A stretch of 15,177 nt of DNA, taken from the NCBI GenBank assembly GCA_002049785.1, contig MUKB01000007.1, positions 1-15,177 of the forward strand, written 5' to 3'. The position numbers were made by a program, and so were the translations under genes. This DNA is from Caldifarciminota bacterium 4484_100. Lineage in GTDB: Bacteria; Hydrothermota; Tepidihabitantia; SM23-42. Under the pieces are notes generated by a model that made no database searches, was not told where the DNA came from, and worked only from the letters and a program-made list of their open reading frames with translations. This document shows positions 1 to 6,846 of this stretch, piece after piece. Each line of letters opens with the position of its first letter. Position 1 is the stretch's first letter.

Positions 1-98
1 ACCTTAGAAACATTCTTCTCGCGCTGATAAACCTCAATCATCTTTAGTCTTGCTTTTTGAGGATTTATCATATATAATTCCTTGTAAGATAAGTCCAT
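1..98 (-). CDS. Probable transposase/integrase, N-terminus only (cut by window edge)
   Basis: The minus strand is open from an ATG at 98-96 to the window edge, giving 32 complete codons beginning MDLSYKELYMINPQKARLK and continuing MIEVYQREKNVSK. A perfect AGGAGG lies at 114-109, 10 nt before the ATG. The pattern (NPQKARLKMIEVYQ followed by a NVSK turn) resembles the N-terminal helix-turn-helix of IS481/IS3-like transposases, where a segment like 'VAxxFgxSRxTVrKW' normally follows. That continuation and the catalytic rve domain lie outside the window, so the family call is an inference from a short stretch. The gene diverges from the oxidoreductase operon. Its control region carries nested inverted repeats, described separately. 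It could instead be another HTH protein. Confidence 0.55.
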   Translation of the reverse strand, partial: MDLSYKELYMINPQKARLKMIEVYQREKNVSK

Positions 99-155
99 AG
101 CCGGCTTGCCTCCTGTTTAATCTTATCCGATTTTCTCGGATATTGCAAGCCGGCT
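99..155. repeat. Nested inverted repeats around the transposase-like gene start
   Basis: The outer arms AGCCGGCTTGC (99-109) and GCAAGCCGGCT (145-155) are perfect 11-bp inverted copies. The inner arms TATCCGA (124-130) and TCGGATA (136-142) form a perfect 7-bp hairpin with a TTTTC loop. The inner palindrome lies between the -10 and -35 of the minus-strand promoter candidate, where repressor operators often sit. The outer 99-109 arm abuts the ATG at 98. If transcription instead started upstream of 155, the outer arms could form an mRNA stem between the Shine-Dalgarno and the start codon. Confidence 0.7.
120..148 (-). promoter_or_regulatory. Promoter candidate for the minus-strand transposase-like gene
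   Basis: On the minus strand TTGCAA (148-143) and TAAGAT (125-120) are separated by 17 bp, a reasonable sigma-70 pair. Counting about 7 nt past the -10 puts the start site near 113, inside the AGGAGG at 114-109. The transcript would therefore be almost leaderless. The spacer is filled by a 7-bp palindrome (124-142). Confidence 0.4.
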
Positions 156-229
156 CTTCTCAATACCCCCTTAACCAATTTATCTAACCCACCCTGATAA
201 CAATGTGCTGGCGCATCCGCTGGGTTTGC

Positions 230-257
230 TTGACTTTCATCAGGGAATGGATATAAT
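230..257 (+). promoter_or_regulatory. Promoter of the oxidoreductase-rng-tkt operon
   Basis: TTGACT (230-235), a 16-bp spacer and TATAAT (252-257) form a near-consensus sigma-70 promoter. The predicted start is near 264, leaving a leader of about 79 nt before the ATG at 343. A perfect 10-bp palindrome, AAGATATCTT (265-274), lies right at the predicted start and could be an operator. A second copy of TGGATATAAT (283-292; first copy 248-257) supplies another -10-like box, but its -35 is poor. Confidence 0.65.
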
Positions 258-342
258 TATGTTCAAGATATCTTAGAGCCGTTGGATATAATAATCAATT
301 TATGGAGCTTATTTATCGATAAAATTTTGAAAGGAGGATTAG

Positions 343-552
343 ATGCCAGAGGTCAAGATTCTGGAAGAAATTTGCAAGGGCTGTGGTTTATGCTGCGATG
401 GTGTCTGTCCAGTTGATATTCTAATCCTTTCTCCAGATCGAATAAACTCGAGCGGTTATCACCCGGCAATGGTGACGGATATGAAAAAATGCATCGGCTG
501 CGGTTACTGTTATATTACCTGTCCTGAACCTGCAATTGAGGTCTATAAATAA
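343..552 (+). CDS. 2-oxoacid:ferredoxin oxidoreductase, delta (ferredoxin-like) subunit
   Basis: This 69-residue protein is the ferredoxin-like electron-transfer subunit expected with the three downstream subunits. It should carry two [4Fe-4S] clusters that pass electrons from the thiamine-diphosphate site to ferredoxin. The second cluster motif is canonical: C50-x2-C53-x2-C56-x3-C60-P. The first is C11-x2-C14-x2-C17-C18-x3-C22-P, one residue longer than the usual CX2CX2CX3CP, and contains an extra adjacent cysteine. Translation starts at ATG 343 behind AAGGAGG (331-337). The alpha subunit follows after a 9-nt gap. The gene order delta-alpha-beta-gamma is typical of VOR/KOR-type complexes. 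The protein is small but complete. Confidence 0.88.
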   Translation: MPEVKILEEICKGCGLCCDGVCPVDILILSPDRINSSGYHPAMVTDMKKCIGCGYCYITCPEPAIEVYK

Positions 553-561
553 GGGGGTATA

Positions 562-1629
562 ATGGCTGAAAAGAGGTTGATGTATGGGAATCACGCCCTG
601 GTGGAAGGGATAATATATGCAGGATGTCGATTCTTTGCCGGCTATCCCATCACCCCGCAGAATGAAGTTCCAGAATATATGTCAATCCGAATGAATGAAG
701 TTGGAGGTGTATTCCTTCAGACAGAGAGTGAAATTGCAGCAATAAATATGCTCTTTGGAGCTGGAGCAGCCGGGGTGAGGGCGACCACCTCTTCTTCCTC
801 ACCCGGGATAAGTCTGATGCAAGAAGGAATCTCTTATATTGCAGGTGCAGACATACCCGTATTGGTGATTAATATCGTACGAGGAGGCCCTGGCCTGGGC
901 AATATCGCACCAGCACAGTCAGACTATTATCAGGCGACAAAAGGGGGTGGGCATGGTGACTATTTTACAATCACCTTGGCCCCAAACTCTGCACAGGAAC
1001 TCTTTGAATTCCCCAAACTTGCATTTGAACTGGCAGAAAAGTATCGTAATCCAGCCCTGATCCTTGCAGATGGACTTTTGGGCCAGATGATGGAGCCTGT
1101 GGAATTCACCTTTGAGCCAATTGATCCTGGGAAATTGCCAGAGAAGGATTATGCCCTTACTGGATGTCGGGGAAGACCGAGAAGGGTTGTCCGCTCTTAT
1201 GATTTACGCCCGGGAAAGCTGGAAGAGCTCAACTGGAAGCGATATAAGAAGTATCAGGAAATCATAAAAAATGAACAACGATATGAGACTTTCAATGATA
1301 AAGATGCAGGTTTAATCATTATCGCCTATGGCACCTGTGCCCGGGTTGCGAGTGCCGCAATGAAGATGGCCCGGGATAAGAACCTTAAAGTAGGGCTTTT
1401 AAGGCCGATCACGCTCTGGCCTTTCCCCAAAGATAAGGTTGCACAACTTTCTGAGCGGATCAAAGATTTCCTCGTCGTGGAGATGAATTGTGGTCAGATG
1501 ATTGATGATGTGAGGATGGCAACACAATTTCGTTCCAGAATCCATTTTCTTGGAAGACCTGGAGGTGGGGTTCCCACACCACCTGAAGTTCTGAAAAAGA
1601 TCGAGGAGATTATGGGAGGTGGTCGATGA
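562..1629 (+). CDS. vorB: 2-oxoacid:ferredoxin oxidoreductase, alpha subunit (VorB-like)
   Basis: This 355-residue protein is the alpha subunit of a CoA-dependent 2-oxoacid:ferredoxin oxidoreductase. The complex oxidatively decarboxylates a 2-oxoacid to acyl-CoA, CO2 and reduced ferredoxin in the cytoplasm. The hallmark GYPITPQNE lies at residues 27-35, an SSSPGISLMQEG stretch at about 78-89 and RGGPGLGN at 107-114. The C-terminus ends in a GRPGGGVPTP-type segment. The 'PQNEVPEYMS' form is more typical of proteins named VorB (3-methyl-2-oxobutanoate, branched-chain) than of KorA, which usually reads 'PSTE'. Substrate nevertheless cannot be fixed from sequence: 2-oxoglutarate and other 2-oxoacids remain possible. 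There is no fused gamma domain, and gamma is encoded separately. A GGGGGT Shine-Dalgarno precedes the ATG. The stop overlaps the beta start by 4 nt. Confidence 0.9.
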   Translation: MAEKRLMYGNHALVEGIIYAGCRFFAGYPITPQNEVPEYMSIRMNEVGGVFLQTESEIAAINMLFGAGAAGVRATTSSSSPGISLMQEGISYIAGADIPVLVINIVRGGPGLGNIAPAQSDYYQATKGGGHGDYFTITLAPNSAQELFEFPKLAFELAEKYRNPALILADGLLGQMMEPVEFTFEPIDPGKLPEKDYALTGCRGRPRRVVRSYDLRPGKLEELNWKRYKKYQEIIKNEQRYETFNDKDAGLIIIAYGTCARVASAAMKMARDKNLKVGLLRPITLWPFPKDKVAQLSERIKDFLVVEMNCGQMIDDVRMATQFRSRIHFLGRPGGGVPTPPEVLKKIEEIMGGGR

Positions 1630-2375
1630 AACTCATATTCGGACGACCTGCAGGATTGACCGATGTCAAGCAGAGATACTGCCCAGGCTGTGGCCATGGG
1701 ATTGTTCATCGACTTGTTGCTGAACTGCTCGTCGAACTCAACATCCGTGAAAGGGCGGTCGGTATCGCACCGGTTGGTTGTTCAGTATTTGCGGATGAGT
1801 ATTTTAACTGTGATATGATTCAACCCCCCCATGGTCGAGGTCCAGCAGTTGCTACCGGCATAAAGAGGGCAAGGCCAGATTGCATCCTTTTCAGTTATCA
1901 GGGAGATGGTGACCTTGCCGCGATCGGTACTGCAGAGACGGTTCATGCCGCAGCTCGGAATGAGAATATAACCTTAATATTTATCAATAACGCTATATAC
2001 GGAATGACTGGTGGCCAGCTTGCTCCAACCACCCTGCCCGGGATGAGGTCCACAACTTCAGTTCAGGGACGGGATATCGTGAAGCAGGGCTATCCGATTA
2101 AGGTTTGTGAACTTCTCGCTGGACTTGATGGTCCATACTACTTAGTGCGTTGTGCAGTGAATACACCAAAAAATATAATTCGCACAAAAAAGGCTTTGAA
2201 GACCGCATTCCAGAATCAGATAAATAATAAAGGATTTTCCCTGGTGGAGATACTATCAATGTGTCCGACCGGTTGGGGTATGACTCCGGTTCAGGCGAAA
2301 AAATGGATTGGTGAGGTAATGAGTAAATACTATCCTCTGGGTGAATTTAGAAACCTTGCCAAGGAGGAAAAATGA
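1626..2375 (+). CDS. 2-oxoacid:ferredoxin oxidoreductase, beta (thiamine diphosphate) subunit
   Basis: This 249-residue subunit binds thiamine diphosphate and carries the catalytic site. CPGCGH at residues 19-24 supplies two cysteines of the [4Fe-4S] site. GDGD at 93-96 and NN at 121-122 form the ThDP/Mg motif, followed by AIYGMTGGQLAPTT, which is strongly conserved in VOR/KOR/IOR beta subunits. Length is normal for the separate beta chain. The ATG at 1626 overlaps the alpha stop as ATGA and follows a GGGAGGTGG Shine-Dalgarno. The 3' end overlaps gamma in the same way, so all three chains are probably made in fixed proportion. VorA would be the matching name if the substrate is branched-chain. 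Confidence 0.92.
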   Translation: MKLIFGRPAGLTDVKQRYCPGCGHGIVHRLVAELLVELNIRERAVGIAPVGCSVFADEYFNCDMIQPPHGRGPAVATGIKRARPDCILFSYQGDGDLAAIGTAETVHAAARNENITLIFINNAIYGMTGGQLAPTTLPGMRSTTSVQGRDIVKQGYPIKVCELLAGLDGPYYLVRCAVNTPKNIIRTKKALKTAFQNQINNKGFSLVEILSMCPTGWGMTPVQAKKWIGEVMSKYYPLGEFRNLAKEEK

Positions 2376-2905
2376 CCAAGGAAGTTATCGTTGCGGGTTT
2401 TGGTGGGCAGGGCATTGTCTCTTCAGGAATTATCCTCGCCTATGCCGGGATGTTTGAAGACCGTCATGTGACATTCTTTCCATCCTACGGTGCAGAGATG
2501 CGCGGGGGCACGGCAAACTGTTCGGTTGTAATTTCTTCTTCACCGGTTGCGTCACCCATTGTTGCTGAACCTGATGTTCTCATAATAATGAACGAGCCAT
2601 CACTCCTTCGATTTGAACCCCGATTAAAACCGAATGGACTGCTTCTCTATAACAAAACCCTTATCAAATCTGAGCCGAAGCGATCTGATATTACAATCAT
2701 CCCGGTCCCGGCAAATGCGATTGCCGAGGAACTGGGACAGGGCAGAATCGCGAATATGGTTATGCTCGGAGTTCTGGCAAAGAAGACAGGGATATTACAA
2801 CTTGCAACTCTGAAAAAGGCCCAGCGTATCCGCTATAAAAAGGCATCTGAGGAACAGCTAAGTCTTAATGACCAGGCCTTAGAACGAGGCTACAGTTTTC
2901 TGTAG
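2372..2905 (+). CDS. 2-oxoacid:ferredoxin oxidoreductase, gamma subunit
   Basis: This 177-residue protein belongs to the pyruvate/ketoisovalerate oxidoreductase gamma (POR) family. GFGGQGI at residues 10-15 sits near the N-terminus, and PSYGAEMRGGTANC at 37-50 is the conserved CoA-site region. Length matches stand-alone gamma subunits (about 175-190). It starts at an ATG overlapping the beta stop by 4 nt, behind AAGGAGG. It completes the delta-alpha-beta-gamma set, so the complex looks functional. The last codons and stop lie inside a perfect 8-bp stem-loop (2888-2907). The next gene begins 32 nt later. Confidence 0.92.
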   Translation: MTKEVIVAGFGGQGIVSSGIILAYAGMFEDRHVTFFPSYGAEMRGGTANCSVVISSSPVASPIVAEPDVLIIMNEPSLLRFEPRLKPNGLLLYNKTLIKSEPKRSDITIIPVPANAIAEELGQGRIANMVMLGVLAKKTGILQLATLKKAQRIRYKKASEEQLSLNDQALERGYSFL

Positions 2906-2907
2906 CC
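2888..2907 (+). other. Stem-loop over the gamma-subunit stop codon
   Basis: GGCTACAG (2888-2895) and CTGTAGCC (2900-2907) are perfect 8-bp arms around a TTTT loop. The stop codon TAG is 2903-2905. An A-run rather than a T-run follows on the plus strand, so it is not a classical intrinsic terminator. It more plausibly acts as a 3'-end stabilising or processing structure between the oxidoreductase genes and the radical SAM/RNase G genes. It lies within the same predicted transcript. Confidence 0.6.
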
Positions 2908-2937
2908 AAAAAAGTTTGATATCGATTTCTGAAAGAT

Positions 2938-5373
2938 TTGAATAATACTGAAAACAAAATATTTGAAGAGATTCTACCTCTTGTAAAAAAACCGATCCGA
3001 TATACCGGTGGTGAATATAATATTACCGTTAAATCTAAACCCCAAATCTATGTTGGTATTCTCTTTCCTGAAGTCTATGAACTGGGGATGTCAAACCTGG
3101 GCATAAAGATTATCTACCATCTTCTGAACCAATTTCCTGAAATCCAGTGTGAAAGGGTTTTTGCACCCTGGCCCGATTTTGGTGAGATGTTGAAAGAGAA
3201 GAATGTCCCCCTTTATGGCTTGGAGACAAAGAAACCGATTTCAGATTTCGACCTCCTTGGATTCTCCCTGCAGAGTGAACTTTCTTATACCACAGTATTG
3301 TATATGTTGGAACTTGCTCAGATTCCTATTCGTGCCGAGGCCAGAGATAATAGTCATCCCATCATTATGGCCGGTGGTCCGGCAACCCTGAGCCCAACAC
3401 CAATTGCTCCGGTATTTGACCTCTTTGTGATTGGCGATGGTGAATATCCCATAATCAAAATCGGAGAGATTCTGAAAGAGATTCCCCGTGATAAAAAAGA
3501 AGAGAGGCTCGATGCCATTGCCCAGATTGAAGGGGTCTGGGTTCCTTCCCGTCACCATTATGATAAGAAGATTAAGAAGGCGGTACTGGAAAAACTTACT
3601 GAAGAACATATACCATATCCACCCATTCTGCCGATCTGTGATATCACCCATGACCGTCTGGCAATAGAGGTTATGCGTGGTTGCACCTGGGGATGTCGGT
3701 TCTGTCAGGCCGGATATACGAATCGGCCATTAAGGCTCAGATCTCAGTCTGAAATATTGAGGGCGGTGGAAAAAGGGATCCGGCAGACCGGCTGGGAGGA
3801 AGTCTCATTACTTTCTTTTTCAATCCTGGACTATCCTGATCTCTTGAACCTCATTCGACGTTTGAATGAGATTCTGAAAAAACGGATGGTTAGCATCTCC
3901 TTACCCGCAATGCGCGGTGAGCTCTTTACTGAAGAACTCGCCCTCCTCTTGAAGGAGATAAAAAAGACAGGTATCACCTTTGCTCCAGAGACCGCTACTG
4001 AACAGTTGCGCAACCGTTTAAATAAACCCTTTTCTAATGAAAGATTAATCCATTCAATAGATACCGCCTACCGTCTGGGTTGGCGTCAGGTAAAACTCTA
4101 TTTTATGATTGGCCTGCCCTTTGAGACTGAAAATGATATAACCGAAATAAACAGGTTGATCCACGAAATCATACGGGCCTGCCCCAAGGGTGCAATAAAA
4201 GTTGCAATAAGTCCATTCATACCAAAACCCCATACACCATTTGAAATTATCCCCTTTGCCCCACTTGATGAATTGTATCATAAAATCTCAATTATTAAAA
4301 AATTACGCCAGCGCAGGGTTGAGGTGAAGTATCAAAGTCCTGAGGTTTCATATATTGAAGCGGTTCTCTCGCGCGGGGATGAGAAACTGTTCCCGGTGAT
4401 TGAGGAGGTTTATAAAAATGGTGGGAGATTTGAGCAGTGGCGTGAGTCATTCGACTTCGACCGCTGGAAATCGGCATTTGAAAAATCAGGGGTCGACCCA
4501 GATGATTATTTCAAGACAAAGGACGATTATCCCTGGCATTTTATTGATATCGGAGTAAATCGTGAATTCCTGCAAAAGGAGTTTCATCGAGCCCGTGCGG
4601 GAATAACGACGGAAAACTGTTTTTATAAAAGATGTACCAAGTGCGGCGCCTGTGATGGCACTCAGAGTAAATACTACATTAAAGAAGAAAAATATCTTGG
4701 CAGCCATCTGCCTGCAAGAAAAAAGGTGCGGGGTGTAGTCTATCGGATTAAATATTCAATTGGCGAACCGTTCCGTTATGCCTCACATCTCGATATTACA
4801 CGCACCATATACCGTGCCTTGAGAAGGTCAAACCTTCCAATTAAATATACCCAGGGTTATACACCAATCCCCAAGGTTTCATTCTGTCCTCCCAAGAGTG
4901 TGGGTCAAATATGTAAAGGTGACTATTTCGACTGCTACCTGGAAAATGAATATTTTGGTAATATTTCAAGGGAACTGAATGCCTGTTTTCCTCCGGGAAT
5001 CAGAATCTTGGAGACACGAGCGATTACAGCGGAAATTCCATCTCTCTCCAGCTCGATAAATCTCATATTCTATGAAGTCAAGATTTCCAAAAGTGAGATT
5101 AAACAATCGATAGAATTTTCCCGGGACAGGCCTGTATATATCCAGACCCGCAGCGGTATGAAGAACCTCAGCTCAGGGATTGAATCGATTTCCTTGTCTG
5201 ATGGAAAATTGAATTGTGGTCTATACTTTGGTAAAGGTGGGATAAATGTCTATGACCTCTTATCCTATCTTACAGGACTTTCCACCGAGCAGGTGAAAAT
5301 CTATCCGGTGACCAGAACAACGATGTTCATCAAGAAAGAAGGGATATTGTACAGCCCGATGGAGATAAGATGA
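2938..5373 (+). CDS. B12-binding-type radical SAM protein fused to DUF2344 (TIGR03960 + TIGR03936)
   Basis: This 811-residue protein has three parts. An N-terminal cobalamin-binding-like region (about 25-230) begins 'KPIRYTGGEYN' and contains FPEVYELGMSNLG. A radical SAM domain follows, with the cluster motif C249-x3-C253-x2-C256. A C-terminal DUF2344 domain runs from about residue 601 ('VYRIKYSIGEPFRYASHLD') to the end. Between the last two is a cysteine group, C561/C566/C569/C572, that could hold a second metal centre. The start must be TTG at 2938: an in-frame TGA at 2917 leaves no ATG or GTG, and residues 10-25 already match the family start. No strong Shine-Dalgarno is visible. The family's reaction is not established. 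It is commonly encoded next to RNase G, as here, where the two genes overlap by 4 nt, so a role in RNA or ribosome maturation is an inference from context. Confidence 0.85.
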   Translation: MNNTENKIFEEILPLVKKPIRYTGGEYNITVKSKPQIYVGILFPEVYELGMSNLGIKIIYHLLNQFPEIQCERVFAPWPDFGEMLKEKNVPLYGLETKKPISDFDLLGFSLQSELSYTTVLYMLELAQIPIRAEARDNSHPIIMAGGPATLSPTPIAPVFDLFVIGDGEYPIIKIGEILKEIPRDKKEERLDAIAQIEGVWVPSRHHYDKKIKKAVLEKLTEEHIPYPPILPICDITHDRLAIEVMRGCTWGCRFCQAGYTNRPLRLRSQSEILRAVEKGIRQTGWEEVSLLSFSILDYPDLLNLIRRLNEILKKRMVSISLPAMRGELFTEELALLLKEIKKTGITFAPETATEQLRNRLNKPFSNERLIHSIDTAYRLGWRQVKLYFMIGLPFETENDITEINRLIHEIIRACPKGAIKVAISPFIPKPHTPFEIIPFAPLDELYHKISIIKKLRQRRVEVKYQSPEVSYIEAVLSRGDEKLFPVIEEVYKNGGRFEQWRESFDFDRWKSAFEKSGVDPDDYFKTKDDYPWHFIDIGVNREFLQKEFHRARAGITTENCFYKRCTKCGACDGTQSKYYIKEEKYLGSHLPARKKVRGVVYRIKYSIGEPFRYASHLDITRTIYRALRRSNLPIKYTQGYTPIPKVSFCPPKSVGQICKGDYFDCYLENEYFGNISRELNACFPPGIRILETRAITAEIPSLSSSINLIFYEVKISKSEIKQSIEFSRDRPVYIQTRSGMKNLSSGIESISLSDGKLNCGLYFGKGGINVYDLLSYLTGLSTEQVKIYPVTRTTMFIKKEGILYSPMEIR

Positions 5374-6845
5374 AGAAGAAAGAGATTTTGGTAAATGTTT
5401 CGGAAACCGAGACGAGGATTGCGGTAACTGATAATGGTAAACTGATTGAATTCTATTTAGAACGTGCCGAGCAGACAAGTCGCGTGGGAAACATCTATAA
5501 GGCAAAGGTGCTCAATCTGATTTCCGGGTTGAAGGCAGCATTTGTTGATATTGGGGCTGAAAAGAATGGCTTTCTGCCTCTGAATGAAATCCCTTTTGAA
5601 GAATTCTCTGAATTATTTGAGAGCGAAGTTGAGATGGAACAGGAGTATCGTCCTGAAGAGATAAAGCTGAAGGAAAATCAGGAAATAATTGTCCAGGTGA
5701 CCAAGGATTCTTATGGAATAAAGGGCCCACGGGTTACTTCTTATATTTCAATCCCTGGAAGGTATGTGGTTCTGCTTATCAATGCCAGGAATGTTGGGGT
5801 CTCACGCAAGATCCGCCACCGCCGGGAACGGGATACCCTGTTCAAGATTGCCAAGCAGATAAAACCACAAGGGATGGGTTTGATTATAAGAACCGCTGCA
5901 GCCCGGGCCAGGCCTGAAGAGATCAAGAAAGAGGTTGAGGTATTGAAACGGGAATGGGCACGGGATTTAGAAAAGGCGAATGCCCCAGCCCCAACCCTCA
6001 TCTATCAAGAACCAGACGCCCTTATCAAAACGGTGCGTGACCTTTTTAACAGCGAAATTCGTAACCTCTATGTAGATTCCGAGGAAGAATATCGTAAGAT
6101 AATCCGTTACCTTGGACGAGTTTCACCTCGAATGAGATCGAGGGTTAAATTGTATAGTGACCCGATTCCGATTTTTCAGCGCTATGACATTGAAGACCAG
6201 TTAAAGAATATTTTGGAAAGAAAGGTATGGTTACCCAGTGGTGGCTATATCGTCATTGATCAAACAGAGGCCCTTGTTTCAATTGATGTAAATACCGGCA
6301 AGTCATCCAAAGAAAAACAGGCAGAGAGACTCGCCTTTGCGACCAACCTTGAGGCCTTAAGGGAGATCGTGCGTCAACTCAGACTCCGGGACATTGGAGG
6401 GCTGGTGGTCGTAGATTTAATCGATTTGGAGAAGAAAGAGAATACCGAAAGATTATTAAGAGAATTTCGTTCTTTGATAAGAGAAGACCGGGCAAAATAT
6501 AAGATTGGCGGGATAAGTGAATTTGGACTGCTCGAATTTACCAGAGAACGTTCAAGGGCGAGTATCACTTATGCCCTGAGTGAACCCTGTCCGGTATGTC
6601 GTGGCCGGGGAAGAACCATCTCACGCCAGAGCGCGGTCGGTTATATTGAACGATGGTTTACAAAGAACGGAAAAAATCTACGCGGTAAGATGGTTGAACT
6701 TCAAACCTCACCCCGGCTTGCCGATTTTCTCAGTATGCACTATGCAGATACCTTAGCCAACATCGCCAAAAAATTTAATCTCATTCTGAGAATCAGAGGT
6801 GATTATGCTGTCCCTGAAGGTGATTTTAAGGTTGTAATAGTATAG
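5370..6845 (+). CDS. rng: Ribonuclease G (RNase E/G family)
   Basis: This 491-residue endoribonuclease matches E. coli RNase G in length (489). An S1 RNA-binding domain occupies about residues 37-130 ('VGNIYKAKVLNLISGLKAAFVDIG'-like). The catalytic DNase-I-like part contains D306 in IDVNTG and D349 in VVVDLIDL, the two metal-binding aspartates (D303/D346 in E. coli RNase E). C407-P-V-C410 in CPVCRGRG is the Zn-link that holds dimers together. There is no long C-terminal scaffold, so RNase G fits better than full RNase E. Expected roles are rRNA 5' maturation and mRNA turnover in the cytoplasm. The ATG overlaps the radical SAM stop by 4 nt (ATGA) with GGAG upstream. All key residues are present. 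Confidence 0.93.
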   Translation: MKKKEILVNVSETETRIAVTDNGKLIEFYLERAEQTSRVGNIYKAKVLNLISGLKAAFVDIGAEKNGFLPLNEIPFEEFSELFESEVEMEQEYRPEEIKLKENQEIIVQVTKDSYGIKGPRVTSYISIPGRYVVLLINARNVGVSRKIRHRRERDTLFKIAKQIKPQGMGLIIRTAAARARPEEIKKEVEVLKREWARDLEKANAPAPTLIYQEPDALIKTVRDLFNSEIRNLYVDSEEEYRKIIRYLGRVSPRMRSRVKLYSDPIPIFQRYDIEDQLKNILERKVWLPSGGYIVIDQTEALVSIDVNTGKSSKEKQAERLAFATNLEALREIVRQLRLRDIGGLVVVDLIDLEKKENTERLLREFRSLIREDRAKYKIGGISEFGLLEFTRERSRASITYALSEPCPVCRGRGRTISRQSAVGYIERWFTKNGKNLRGKMVELQTSPRLADFLSMHYADTLANIAKKFNLILRIRGDYAVPEGDFKVVIV

Positions 6846-6846
6846 T

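Noticed and set aside
2888..2907. Intrinsic terminator after the oxidoreductase genes
   Set aside because: An A-run, not a T-run, follows the stem on the plus strand, and the next gene is only 32 nt away in the same direction.
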